Source of the DNA: Gehongia tenuis
Lineage (GTDB): Bacteria; Bacillota; Clostridia; Christensenellales; NSJ-53
NCBI RefSeq assembly: GCF_014384795.1
Contig: NZ_JACRSR010000007.1
Span: 1 to 64,000 of the forward strand
DNA length: 64,000 nt
Reading direction: 5' to 3'
The notes beneath the pieces are model-generated. The model was not told the DNA's origin and did no database searches. It saw only the letters and a program-made list of their open reading frames with translations. The first letter of the stretch is position 1. The number at the start of each line of letters is the position of its first letter. The position numbers were made by a program, and so were the translations under genes. This document shows positions 16,541 through 24,101 of the stretch, piece after piece.

Positions 16541-17399
16541 TATTGCCGGGGAGAGCGTGAGCCTCACCCATCTTGATAAGATCATGTTCCCCGAGATCGG
16601 CCTTACCAAAGCCGACCTCATCGATTACTACATCCGCATGGCGCCCCATATCCTGCCCTATCTGAAGGACCGGCCCTACTCCATGCTCTGTTTCCCCCAC
16701 GGCCAGAGTGACGAGGCCTTCTACCAGAAAAAGCGCCCCGAGGGTGCGCCGGATTATGTGGCCAGCATCTCCATCGCCCATAAGGAAAAGGTGGTGGATT
16801 GGAGTCTGGTGAACAATCTGCCCTCCCTGGTATACATGGCGAACCGCTACTGCATTGAGATGCACGCATGGTTCTCCAAGGTGGGGCACCTGAATGAGCC
16901 GGATGTGGCCATCTTTGATCTGGACCCGCCGGACAATGCCGGTTTCCCCATGGCCGTAAAGGCGGCCCTTCGCATTCATGAAATATTGACGGAGCTCAAG
17001 CTCGTTCATTTTGTCAAAACGTCCGGCGCTTCCGGTCTGCATGTGATGGTCCCCATCCGTCCCACTCCCTATGAGACGGTGCGGTCGTTCCTCAAGCTTG
17101 TCTGCAAGCTTCTGGAGCAGGAATCCCCTGAGCTTTTTACCACCCAGCGCCTCATCGAAAAACGCAAGGGCCGCATCTATTTAGACGCAGTGCAAAACGG
17201 CCGGGGCAAAACCCTGCCCAGCCCCTACAGTCTTCGAGCCACACCCACCGCCACCGTTTCCACACCGGTGACCTTCGAGGAGCTGCCGCAGATAGCTCCA
17301 AAGAATTTTACCGTGCAAAACATCGAAGGTCGCCTCAAAAAGGTGGGCGACCTTCTCGAACCCTTTTACGCCTGCAGTCAGGCTTTGCCCGAGCTGTAA
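16527..17399 (+). CDS. LigD-type primase-polymerase (PolDom) of non-homologous end joining
   Basis: 290 residues of the archaeo-eukaryotic primase superfamily, filling gaps at broken ends with a preference for ribonucleotides. The catalytic aspartates are in AIFDLDPPDN, the triphosphate-binding segment is KTSGASGLHVMVP, and the third acidic residue is in IYLDAVQNGRGKT. N-terminal SLTHLDKIMFPEIGLTKADLIDYY is typical of LigD polymerase domains. The ATG overlaps the end of the ligase gene by 14 bp. The gene ends 17 bp before the convergent ku stop, with no clear terminator between. Confidence 0.95.
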   Translation: MSKLDIAGESVSLTHLDKIMFPEIGLTKADLIDYYIRMAPHILPYLKDRPYSMLCFPHGQSDEAFYQKKRPEGAPDYVASISIAHKEKVVDWSLVNNLPSLVYMANRYCIEMHAWFSKVGHLNEPDVAIFDLDPPDNAGFPMAVKAALRIHEILTELKLVHFVKTSGASGLHVMVPIRPTPYETVRSFLKLVCKLLEQESPELFTTQRLIEKRKGRIYLDAVQNGRGKTLPSPYSLRATPTATVSTPVTFEELPQIAPKNFTVQNIEGRLKKVGDLLEPFYACSQALPEL

Positions 17400-17416
17400 T
17401 TTCCATCGAAATATCG

Positions 17417-18232
17417 TCAGGAGCTCTTGCGCCGGCGGCGCGGCTTTTCTTCCTTCTTTTGCGTGGCCTCCACACTGGCCTTCAGCCGCTCCATGAGATC
17501 GATCACCTGGCCCGCGGGCTGGGGTTCTTCCGCTTCTACCACTTCCCTGCCCTCCACCTTGGCACGGATCAGCTTCAGGAGCTCCTCCCGGTACTCGTCA
17601 TGATACTTCTCCGGCTCAAACTTCGCCGTCAAATTCTCCACCAGCTTCACCGCCATGTCCATCTCCTCCGGGCGCACCGACACCGTTTCGTCCAGCTTAT
17701 CCACCCCAAGCTCACCAGCGGCTCGGATTTCATCGGGGTAGAACATGGTTTCCAACACCAGTGCGTCTCCCACGGTGCGCACCAGGCATAGATGCTCCTT
17801 TTGCCGAATAGCCACCTTGGCGACCGCCACCCGGCCCGTTTCTTCCATGGCGCTGCGCAGAATCATATAGGGCTTCTCGCCGCCCTTTTCCGGCCACAGG
17901 TAGTAGGTCTTATCGTAATAGATGGGATCCACCTCCTTCAGCTCCACGAAGTCCACGATGGCAATGGCACGGCTGGTCTTGATGCGGATTTTATCCAGAT
18001 CCTCCTCGGTAATGAGCACAAACTGACCGGGCTCGTATTCGAAACCCTTGATGATATCGTCCTTGCCCACCTCCTCGTTGCATTTTGGGCAGAACTTCTT
18101 ATATTGCAGGGGCGTATGACATTTTTTATGCAGATTTTTAAAGGAAATATCCTCGTGCTGCGTCGCCACGCCCATCTTTACCGGTACATTCAAAAGGCCA
18201 AAGCTGATTGCGCCTTTCCATACGGTTTGCAT
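17417..18232 (-). CDS. ku: DNA end-binding protein Ku
   Basis: 271 residues, the usual size of bacterial Ku (ring homodimer that binds DNA ends and recruits LigD). The N-terminal WKGAISFGLLNVPVKM and the central beta-barrel motifs (FVELKEVDPIYYDKTYYLWP) are diagnostic. A pair of CxxC-like elements (KKCHTP...KFCPKCNEEVGKDD) is seen near residues 38-58. The C-terminus is a basic tail (KKEEKPRRRRKSS), the region that in other Ku proteins contacts LigD and DNA. ATG 18232 has an excellent GGAGGTGA. A SigG-like promoter is at 18252-18282. Confidence 0.97.
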   Translation of the reverse strand: MQTVWKGAISFGLLNVPVKMGVATQHEDISFKNLHKKCHTPLQYKKFCPKCNEEVGKDDIIKGFEYEPGQFVLITEEDLDKIRIKTSRAIAIVDFVELKEVDPIYYDKTYYLWPEKGGEKPYMILRSAMEETGRVAVAKVAIRQKEHLCLVRTVGDALVLETMFYPDEIRAAGELGVDKLDETVSVRPEEMDMAVKLVENLTAKFEPEKYHDEYREELLKLIRAKVEGREVVEAEEPQPAGQVIDLMERLKASVEATQKKEEKPRRRRKSS

Positions 18233-18251
18233 CCCTAAATCACCTCCAGCT

Positions 18252-18282
18252 TATTATGGCTGAAAAGCCCGGGATCTACGCA
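18252..18282 (-). promoter_or_regulatory. candidate SigG (forespore) promoter of ku
   Basis: TGCGTA (18277-18282), 18-bp spacer, CATAATA (18252-18258) on the minus strand. The -10 is a full match to the SigG consensus and the -35 has one mismatch. The predicted start lies at the edge of the Shine-Dalgarno, giving a very short leader, as also seen for spoVA here. Confidence 0.5.
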
Positions 18283-18302
18283 AATTTTTTTGTTTTCCAT
18301 GA

Positions 18303-18330
18303 TTGACAAACCCTTAAAATGGGTTATAAT
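18303..18330 (+). promoter_or_regulatory. SigA promoter of tRNA-Gln
   Basis: TTGACA (18303-18308), 16 bp, TATAAT (18325-18330); 11 bp before the tRNA. Confidence 0.9.
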
Positions 18331-18341
18331 AGAATAGTCAT

Positions 18342-18415
18342 TGCGGAATAGTGTAACGGTAGCACCTACGACTCTGACTCGTATTGTCTAGGTTCGAATC
18401 CTAGTTCCGCAGCCA
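18342..18415 (+). tRNA. tRNA-Gln (anticodon CUG)
   Basis: 74 nt with encoded CCA. Acceptor TGCGGAA pairs with TTCCGCA, the T-loop is TTCGAAT, and the anticodon loop CTCTGAC gives CTG reading CAG. Confidence 0.95.
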
Positions 18416-18420
18416 AAGAG

Positions 18421-18459
18421 CGGCATTCTGGGCATTGGCCTGGAATGCCGTTTTGTTTT
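18421..18459 (+). terminator. intrinsic terminator of tRNA-Gln
   Basis: CGGCATTC (18421-18428) pairs with GAATGCCG (18443-18450), followed by TTTTGTTTT. The Shine-Dalgarno of the next gene follows immediately, so that gene may be expressed by readthrough of the tRNA-Gln transcript. Confidence 0.75.
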
Positions 18460-18474
18460 CAAAAGGAGGAACCC

Positions 18475-19227
18475 ATGAACCGGGAGTACACCAAGATCAA
18501 TTCTAAAACTGTGGATGAATGGGTAAAAGACGGATGGGAATGGGGCCGGCCCATCGACCACTCCACTTTTTCCAGGGCCCAGCTTGGGCAGTGGGATGTA
18601 CTGCTCACGCCCACAAGGCCCGTCCCCCACGAATGGTTCTGTGATTTAAAAGGCGCCGAGCTTCTTGGGCTCGCTTCCGGCGGCGGTCAGCAGATGCCCA
18701 TTTTCACCGCTCTTGGGGCACGCTGTACGGTTCTTGACTACTCCAAGGCCCAGCTCTCAAATGAAGAGGAGGTCGCCAAACGGGAGGGCTACACCATAAA
18801 AATCGTGGAAGCGGATATGACAAAACCTCTGCCCTTCCCCGATGCCGCCTTCGATCTGATCTTCCATCCCGTCTCCAACTGCTACGTGGAAAAGGTGGAG
18901 CCCATCTGGCGGGAGTGCTGGCGGATTTTGAAGCCGGGCGGCATTTTGCTCGCAGGCTTCTCCGCCGATATCGTCTATGCCTTCGATGACAGCGAGACCC
19001 GCCTTCAAAACAGGCTTCCCTATAACCCCTTAAAGGACAAGAAACTTTATGCTCTGGCCATTCAAAATCATTGGGGCATCCAATTCTCCCACAGTCTGGA
19101 GGAACAGATTGACGGACAAATAAAGGCCGGTTTTCGTCTAACCGGCCTTTATCAGGATACTACCGCCTCCGGGCCCCTGCACGATTACAATATCCCCGTT
19201 TTCTATGCCACCCGGGCAGTCAAATAA
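18475..19227 (+). CDS. class I SAM-dependent methyltransferase
   Basis: 250 residues from ATG 18475 (AAGGAGGAAC upstream; an earlier in-frame ATG lies inside the terminator). Motif I is LLGLASGGGQQMPIF with an acidic motif II (CTVLDYSKAQL), motif III KIVEADMTKPLPFPDAAFDLI, and the post-motif CWRILKPGGILLAGF, the Methyltransf_11 pattern. The substrate is unknown. The gene has no obvious promoter other than that of tRNA-Gln. Confidence 0.92.
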   Translation: MNREYTKINSKTVDEWVKDGWEWGRPIDHSTFSRAQLGQWDVLLTPTRPVPHEWFCDLKGAELLGLASGGGQQMPIFTALGARCTVLDYSKAQLSNEEEVAKREGYTIKIVEADMTKPLPFPDAAFDLIFHPVSNCYVEKVEPIWRECWRILKPGGILLAGFSADIVYAFDDSETRLQNRLPYNPLKDKKLYALAIQNHWGIQFSHSLEEQIDGQIKAGFRLTGLYQDTTASGPLHDYNIPVFYATRAVK

Positions 19228-19229
19228 GC

Positions 19230-19736
19230 CTATCCCCCCGCCAGCACCTGAATCAGCTCATGGTAGACCTCCAGCGGCGCGCTCTTCCAGCGGTCCGCCA
19301 TGCGCCTTGCCTTATCCATGGTCAGTTCCTCCATGGTCAGCTGCAGCAGGGTAACCTCTCCGTCCCGCATGGTGAGCTTGGCCGTTACGCCCAGCGGCCC
19401 CTCGGTAAGTTCCGCAAGGGCCTGGCTTTGGGTCACCAGCTTGGCCCGGTTCATCTCCACATAGCGTCCCACCATCTCCCGTTTGGAGAAAAGAACCCTC
19501 GTGTAGAAATAGTTCAGCACCTCCATCCCTTGATCGGTGAGCTGGACGAGGTTTTCCGTTCCAATGAGGCCCTGTTCCGACAGCTCCACCAAGCTTTGCT
19601 GCAGGTCGAAGTAGTTCATCCATCCCTCCTTAAGGGCTGTCTGGATGAGCTCCTCCCGTTCCAGGGGCAGATGAAAACGGTAGATCATATAGAGTACGAA
19701 CAGCTTGTTGTCCGTCATATTGTATCTTTCAAACAT
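19230..19736 (-). CDS. DUF4364 family protein
   Basis: 168 residues. The family is clostridial and uncharacterised, with a predicted winged-helix-like N-terminus (TDNKLFVLYMIYRFHLPLEREEL, then FDLQQSLVELSEQGLI). ATG 19736 is used; a GTG at 19748 and an ATG at 19718 are alternatives with similar weak Shine-Dalgarno support. It converges with the methyltransferase with only 2 bp between stops. A regulatory role is suggested by the winged-helix-like region but is not shown. Confidence 0.8.
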   Translation of the reverse strand: MFERYNMTDNKLFVLYMIYRFHLPLEREELIQTALKEGWMNYFDLQQSLVELSEQGLIGTENLVQLTDQGMEVLNYFYTRVLFSKREMVGRYVEMNRAKLVTQSQALAELTEGPLGVTAKLTMRDGEVTLLQLTMEELTMDKARRMADRWKSAPLEVYHELIQVLAGG

Positions 19737-19833
19737 CCTTTGTCCCACTTCCCTTCCCTGTCATTATACGCGATTTGACCCGGTTCAACAACAGAATCGA
19801 TTTTGCGTCAGCGTTCTTGGAGAAAAATAGTGC

Positions 19834-19861
19834 TTGAAATATCTTAGATTTTCTGTATAAT
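19834..19861 (+). promoter_or_regulatory. SigA promoter of tRNA-Val / 6S RNA
   Basis: TTGAAA (19834-19839), 16 bp, TATAAT (19856-19861); 13 bp before the tRNA. No separate promoter for the 6S RNA is visible inside the tRNA. Confidence 0.85.
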
Positions 19862-19874
19862 AGAAATGCGGCGT

Positions 19875-19951
19875 GGGGTTATAGCTCAGCTGGTCAGAGC
19901 GCTACGTTGACATCGTAGAGGTCGTTGGTTCGAGCCCAATTAACCCCACCA
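19875..19951 (+). tRNA. tRNA-Val (anticodon GAC)
   Basis: 77 nt with encoded CCA. Acceptor GGGGTTA pairs with TAACCCC. The anticodon arm CTACG-TTGACAT-CGTAG gives GAC (reads GUC/GUU). The T-arm is GTTGG-TTCGAGC-CCAAT. Confidence 0.95.
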
Positions 19952-20135
19952 GGTTTCCTGGGGTGTGCGTCACATTTCGTTTATTTAAACCCACAGTTTG
20001 AATACGGGAATCCAGGTCTTTTCACACTCGGTCAAGCCCCCTTTGAGGGGACGGCTTAGCTGAGAAGCAGGATACCCACCTGCCGCGAGGCGGGTGTTAA
20101 ATGCGGGATGAGCGGCATCTTGGGAACGGGATCTT
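19952..20135 (+). ncRNA. ssrS: 6S RNA, directly abutting tRNA-Val
   Basis: 6S RNA mimics an open promoter and sequesters SigA-RNA polymerase. The closing stem is formed by GTTTCCTGGGGTGTGCG at 19953-19969 and GCGGCATCTTGGGAAC at 20112-20127; the latter closely resembles the E. coli 6S 3' strand GCGGCATCTCGGAGA, and the 5' strand resembles CTCTGAGATGTTCG. Between them lie a bulged central region and a GC-rich stem-loop (CCCACCTGCCGCGAGGCGGGTG). Length about 180 nt is typical. It ends in the terminator at 20125-20161. Its 5' end follows the tRNA CCA without a gap, implying release by tRNA 3' processing. Confidence 0.85.
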
Positions 20136-20161
20136 CAAGTTTCTTGGAGATCCCGTTTTTT
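20125..20161 (+). terminator. intrinsic terminator of 6S RNA
   Basis: AACGGGATCT (20125-20134) pairs with AGATCCCGTT (20148-20157), then a T tract. Confidence 0.9.
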
Positions 20162-20182
20162 ATATTGAAAGAAGGTAGAAAC

Positions 20183-20893
20183 ATGGAGCGGCTGGAAAAA
20201 CTAATTGAGGAGAGCCGGAACATCGTCTTCTTCGGCGGCGCCGGCGTATCCACCGAGAGCGGTATCCCTGATTTTCGGAGTGTGGACGGCCTCTATCGCC
20301 AAAAGTTCAAATATCCGCCGGAGACCATGCTGAGCCATGATTTCTTTGCCGCCCATACAGCGGAATTTTTTGACTTCTATCGTGCGAAGATGCTCTGCCT
20401 TTCCGCGAGGCCCAATGCGGCCCATCTGACGCTGGCCCGCTGGGAAAAAGCCGGGCTTGTAAGGGCGGTGATCACCCAGAACATCGATGGCCTTCATCAG
20501 ATGGCGGGCAGCCAAAATGTGCTTGAACTTCACGGTTCGGTTCATCGCAATCACTGCTTGCAATGCGGCAAAAACTACGATGCCGAGTGGATGCTGGAAA
20601 GCCGCGGCGTTCCCCAATGCAGCTGCGGCGGCGTTGTCAAACCCGACGTGGTGCTCTATGGCGAGAGCTTGGATAACGGCACGCTGACCGCGTCGGTAAA
20701 GGCCATCTTTGAAGCGGATGCTCTTATCATCGCGGGCACATCCCTCGCCGTCTACCCTGCCGCCAGCCTCATCGACGCTTACCGCGGCGACCGGCTCATC
20801 GTGATCAATCGTTCTCCCACGCCGGCAGATCACAGGGCTAACCTGCTTATTCAAGGTTCCGTAGGCGAAGTGCTGGCTGCACTTCATGTATGA
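20183..20893 (+). CDS. cobB: NAD-dependent protein deacylase (sirtuin, CobB/SrtN-like)
   Basis: 236 residues from ATG 20183 (GAAGGTAG upstream). It removes acyl groups from lysines using NAD+. Motifs: GGAGVSTESGIPDFRS (NAD binding), TQNIDGLHQMAGS (catalytic core), catalytic His in LELHGSVHRNHC, a Zn site formed by CLQCG and CSCGG, GVVKPDVVLYGESL, and GTSLAVYPAA. Starts just after the 6S terminator. The 57-residue small protein gene follows closely and is probably cotranscribed. Confidence 0.95.
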   Translation: MERLEKLIEESRNIVFFGGAGVSTESGIPDFRSVDGLYRQKFKYPPETMLSHDFFAAHTAEFFDFYRAKMLCLSARPNAAHLTLARWEKAGLVRAVITQNIDGLHQMAGSQNVLELHGSVHRNHCLQCGKNYDAEWMLESRGVPQCSCGGVVKPDVVLYGESLDNGTLTASVKAIFEADALIIAGTSLAVYPAASLIDAYRGDRLIVINRSPTPADHRANLLIQGSVGEVLAALHV

Positions 20894-20934
20894 AATTTAC
20901 GCTGCCGGCAAAACTAGGGCCGGAGGCGATTGAC

Positions 20935-21108
20935 ATGAAGAAGTATTCCGGACTGTACAGCTTAATGGAAGAAGATTTTAATGCAAAGCAATACTTTGAG
21001 GCACTGCCCGATTACGTCCGCACCAGTATCTGCGAACGGGCAGACAACGTGAATTCCTTTCAAAGCTTGAAGGATTACGCGGAAAACCTCCTGCGCGGCG
21101 ATGACTGA
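20935..21108 (+). CDS. small conserved-looking protein (57 aa)
   Basis: 57 residues from ATG 20935, which has a strong GGAGG 8 bp upstream; an in-frame ATG at 20890 overlapping the sirtuin stop is a less likely start. The sequence (KKYSGLYSLMEED..., YFEALPDYVRTSICERADN, LKDYAENLLRGDD) resembles short proteins I believe are widespread in clostridia, with no assigned function. Charged, soluble, predicted helical. Follows cobB and is followed by a strong terminator, so it closes that operon. Confidence 0.8.
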   Translation: MKKYSGLYSLMEEDFNAKQYFEALPDYVRTSICERADNVNSFQSLKDYAENLLRGDD

Positions 21109-21111
21109 CGC

Positions 21112-21145
21112 AAAAACCCCCCGGGTCTCTCCCGGGGGGTTTTAA
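21112..21145. terminator. bidirectional intrinsic terminator
   Basis: AAAACCCCCCGGG pairs with CCCGGGGGGTTTT at 21113-21143, T-rich on both strands. Shared by the convergent small-protein and sugar-transferase genes. Confidence 0.9.
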
Positions 21146-21147
21146 TT

Positions 21148-22572
21148 TTACTGTTCCTGTTTGATGGAGTTATTCCCGCCCATAAAAACATGGGACTCAT
21201 TTTCACAAGCGCATTTGGGCGGCAGCTCCGCCTCCTCTTCGTCCGCAAATCCCTCCGTACTCTCCTTCATGAAAAGCACCTTCAGCGTCATGAACAAAAG
21301 CTTGAGGTCGAGCAGGAACGAATAGTTTTCTATATACATAAGGTCAAGCTTCAGCTTGTCGTAGGGCGTGGTGTTGTACTTTCCATAAACCTGCGCATAC
21401 CCTGTAAGACCGCCCTTCACCTTGAGGCGGAAATCAAACTCGGGGATGACCTTGGAATACTCCTCCACATGCTCCACCCGCTCCGGCCGCGGACCTACGA
21501 TGCTCATATCCCCTATCAAAATGTTGATGAGCTGGGGCAGTTCATCCATGCGGATCTTCCGGATGACCTTACCTACCGGCGTAATGCGGGGATCATTATC
21601 CTTGGCCCTGAAATCTCTGCCCACCTTCTCAGCATCCACCACCATGCTCCGGAATTTATAGATATCGAAGGTTTTATGATTGATGGTGCATCGCTTCTGC
21701 TTGTAAAAAACGGGGCCGCCATCGTATAGCTTAATAGCAACAGCGATGATCAGCATGATGGGCGAAGCGATAATGAGGGCTGGGATGGTGATAACTAGAT
21801 CCAAGGTCCGTTTGGCAAAGCGTTGGCCAAAGCTGAGGCCAGTATTCCGGCAGAACAGAATGGGCGTATCAAAAAGGTGCACCACATCCGCGCCCCGGAC
21901 AATAATATCGGAAATCTTGGGGGTTAAATAGACATCGATATCATGATCAAAGCAATACTTGACGATCTTATTGCGGAGGGCGGAGGTGACGTCACAAAGG
22001 ATCACGGCGTCAAAGTTCAGTACCCGTAAAAACACCTCGTCCAGACCCTCGTTTACATGCATGGCATCCTTGATCTCATAGCGGTCGGCATGGGTGGACA
22101 TCTTGTTCATGAATAAATCGATATTTTTGCAGCCATAAACCACCAGAACCCGCTTGGGCTCATTCACCTTCACATAGATTCGGTTGGCAAGAAGGGACCA
22201 GAGCACCGCCACGACAGCCTGACTTCCGAACAGAATGAGAAGCGGCACGATGGGCATAAATTTTCGCGCCAACAGACAGATCAGGCAATAGGTAAAGGCG
22301 TTCAGCAAAAACAATGTGATCACCTGGGAATAGGCGATCTCGCTCACTTTGGCCTTGCCCACCCGAAAGGCGCCGTAGATTTTCGTCAATAGGAAATAGA
22401 CCATGACATAGATCAGGATAAAGACCCAGATGCCCCGCTTTCCAAAAGGAATGAGCATCTCAGGCCAATAATTGCCGCGCCATACATAATAGAAAGCAAA
22501 GGCCACGACAGCAATCATCAAAATGCGCGCAACCAACAGCAGAATCTTACAAGTGAGATTCTTGGTGTGCAT
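21148..22572 (-). CDS. polyprenyl-phosphate sugar-1-phosphate transferase (WbaP/EpsL type)
   Basis: 474 residues; loads the first sugar phosphate onto undecaprenyl phosphate to start exopolysaccharide or capsule repeat units. Four or five N-terminal membrane helices (about 10-130) precede a CoA-binding-like cytosolic domain. The C-terminal Bac_transf domain (about 255-440) has KRTLDLVITIPALI, YKFRSMVVDAE, KIRMDELPQLINIL and DMSIVGPRPERVEHVEEY. Its unusual C-terminal tail (about 30 residues) is acidic and polar with two cysteines (CACENES). It lies 6.5 kb from the polysaccharide island, which lacks its own initiating transferase, so it is the likely partner, but GC content here is that of the core genome. 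Confidence 0.95.
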   Translation of the reverse strand: MHTKNLTCKILLLVARILMIAVVAFAFYYVWRGNYWPEMLIPFGKRGIWVFILIYVMVYFLLTKIYGAFRVGKAKVSEIAYSQVITLFLLNAFTYCLICLLARKFMPIVPLLILFGSQAVVAVLWSLLANRIYVKVNEPKRVLVVYGCKNIDLFMNKMSTHADRYEIKDAMHVNEGLDEVFLRVLNFDAVILCDVTSALRNKIVKYCFDHDIDVYLTPKISDIIVRGADVVHLFDTPILFCRNTGLSFGQRFAKRTLDLVITIPALIIASPIMLIIAVAIKLYDGGPVFYKQKRCTINHKTFDIYKFRSMVVDAEKVGRDFRAKDNDPRITPVGKVIRKIRMDELPQLINILIGDMSIVGPRPERVEHVEEYSKVIPEFDFRLKVKGGLTGYAQVYGKYNTTPYDKLKLDLMYIENYSFLLDLKLLFMTLKVLFMKESTEGFADEEEAELPPKCACENESHVFMGGNNSIKQEQ

Positions 22573-22625
22573 TCGGCTCTCTCCTTTAACAGTCGCCGCA
22601 CCCGCGGCCTGTACTATTCCCTATC

Positions 22626-22653
22626 ATTTTAACATGTATGATCTAGAAAGCAA
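22626..22653 (-). promoter_or_regulatory. SigA promoter of the sugar transferase gene
   Basis: TTGCTT (22648-22653), 16 bp, TAAAAT (22626-22631) on the minus strand, 54 bp upstream of the ATG. Confidence 0.55.
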
Positions 22654-22748
22654 CCTTTTCCCCTGGATTTTGGCAGTCACATTTATGGCAGAACTGACAG
22701 CTCCAACGTATAGGACCAACCTTTGGGAAAAAAAGTTGCATCCTCAAA

Positions 22749-22784
22749 AGAAAATACCCCGGAGTCAACTCCAGGGTATTTTTT
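22749..22784 (-). terminator. intrinsic terminator of tRNA-Val (CAC)
   Basis: AATACCCCGGAGT and ACTCCAGGGTATT arms around 22752-22780, T-rich on the minus strand; the outer T tract reaches the tRNA CCA end. Confidence 0.8.
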
Positions 22785-22859
22785 GGTGGTGCTTACTGGA
22801 CTCGAACCAGTGACCCCATCGATGTGAACGATGTGCTCTACCAACTGAGCCAAAGCACC
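22784..22859 (-). tRNA. tRNA-Val (anticodon CAC)
   Basis: 76 nt with encoded CCA. Acceptor GGTGCTT pairs with AAGCACC. The anticodon arm CATCG-TTCACAT-CGATG gives CAC (reads GUG). The T-loop is TTCGAGT. Confidence 0.95.
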
Positions 22860-22880
22860 ACATTTCTTCAAGCAAGAGTT

Positions 22881-22909
22881 ATTATAGCGAAAAGCGGGAT
22901 GCTTGTCAA
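22881..22909 (-). promoter_or_regulatory. SigA promoter of tRNA-Val (CAC)
   Basis: TTGACA (22904-22909), 17 bp, TATAAT (22881-22886); full consensus. Confidence 0.9.
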
Positions 22910-22930
22910 CCATCCAATTGGCACTTCCAA

Positions 22931-22960
22931 GAATAAATCCGTTTAAAGACCGCCATGCTA
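22931..22960 (+). promoter_or_regulatory. candidate SigG (forespore) promoter of DUF421-DUF4363
   Basis: GAATA (22931-22935), 18-bp spacer, CATGCTA (22954-22960): full match to the SigG pattern GnATR-17/18-CATnnTA, 23 bp before the ATG. No SigA promoter is seen on this strand between here and the tRNA promoter region. Confidence 0.5.
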
Positions 22961-22983
22961 GATAGAGCGAAGGAGGGAAAATT

Positions 22984-23697
22984 ATGATCCAAATTGTGGT
23001 TCGCACGGTCATACTTTATCTTATAATTGTTCTTATCATGCGGCTGATGGGCAAGCGGGAGCTGGCTCAGCTTCAGCCTTTTGATCTTGTTATCGCCATC
23101 ATCATTGCCGATCTTGCGGCGGTGCCCATGGCGGAAATTGGCATTCCTCTGCTCTATGGTATTATCCCCATTTTGGTTCTTTCCATCGTGCATCTCTTGC
23201 TGTCGGTTCTGATGCTGAAAAGTGAAAAGGTGCGTTCTTTTATCAGCGGCGTGCCCTCCATCATCATCGAGAAGGGCGTGATCAAGGAGGACGAACTGGA
23301 AAAGCTGCGTTTCAATCTGAATGAACTGATCGAACAGCTTCGCAATCAGGGCTACCAGCTGGAGGAAGTGGACCATGCGGTGATGGAGACCTCCGGCAAT
23401 CTGTCGGTGATCCCCAAAAGTGATTTTGCACCCCTCCAGCGTCAGGATTTCAATCTGCCTCAAAAGGATACCGGGCTTCCCATCACCCTCATTCTGGATG
23501 GAAATTTCAATGAGGACAACCTTCAAAAAACCCAGTGGAACCCAAAGAAACTCCTTAAAACCCTGGAAAAACACGGTGTGGATTCAGAAAAGGATGTGCT
23601 TTTGGCCATCCTGCACAACGACGGCCAGCTCTACATCCATACCAAAGGCGCAAGCCCCACCACAGCAATGATTCAGACAGGGAAGGTGAGCTCATGA
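22984..23697 (+). CDS. DUF421 membrane protein (YetF/YdfS family)
   Basis: 237 residues. Three N-terminal membrane helices (about 5-80, including the family signature RLMGKRELAQLQPFDLVIAI and IADLAAVPM) are followed by the DUF421 soluble domain (SEKVRSFISGVPSIIIEKGVI, then LRNQGYQLEEVDHAVMETSGNLSVIP). Some Bacillus members of the family are spore inner-membrane proteins linked to heat resistance and germination. GGAGGG precedes ATG 22984. The DUF4363 gene overlaps its last 4 bp. A SigG-like promoter upstream suggests forespore expression. Confidence 0.92.
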   Translation: MIQIVVRTVILYLIIVLIMRLMGKRELAQLQPFDLVIAIIIADLAAVPMAEIGIPLLYGIIPILVLSIVHLLLSVLMLKSEKVRSFISGVPSIIIEKGVIKEDELEKLRFNLNELIEQLRNQGYQLEEVDHAVMETSGNLSVIPKSDFAPLQRQDFNLPQKDTGLPITLILDGNFNEDNLQKTQWNPKKLLKTLEKHGVDSEKDVLLAILHNDGQLYIHTKGASPTTAMIQTGKVSS

Positions 23698-24101
23698 AGA
23701 AAAAAATGCTGAAACCCATGCTGGGCTTTGCGGTCATGCTGCTGATCCTCCTTGCCATCGTGATATCGGTGACGGTTTTCCCAGTGCAGCACATTCAGCA
23801 TACGCAAAATGAAATTCAGAGCCGGGTGGATGACGCGTTGGATCTTATCGTGGCCGAGGATTGGGAAGCATCCCAAGCCAAGGTGGAGGAAATCCGCCAT
23901 TATTGGGACGATGAGCAGGACTTTTGGGAAGTCTTTGTGGATCATCGGCATACCGATGAGGCGGACCAGCGTCTGGCTGCCTGCGAAATTGGCATTCAAC
24001 TGCAAAATAAGGAGGATGCCGCTGCCAGTCTCAAGGACTTCAGCGTCATCCTCGCACGAATCAGTGATTTGGAAAAACTGGAGCTGCACAATATCCTCTA
24101 A
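23694..24101 (+). CDS. DUF4363 family protein
   Basis: 135 residues with one N-terminal transmembrane helix (about 8-30) and an extracytoplasmic helical domain with repeated heptad-like acidic helices ([36 protein letters not shown]). ATGA overlap with the DUF421 gene shows translational coupling; this pairing suggests that the two proteins work together in the membrane. Function unknown. The end overlaps the convergent uvrA stop by 4 bp and no terminator is visible. Confidence 0.85.
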   Translation: MKKKMLKPMLGFAVMLLILLAIVISVTVFPVQHIQHTQNEIQSRVDDALDLIVAEDWEASQAKVEEIRHYWDDEQDFWEVFVDHRHTDEADQRLAACEIGIQLQNKEDAAASLKDFSVILARISDLEKLELHNIL

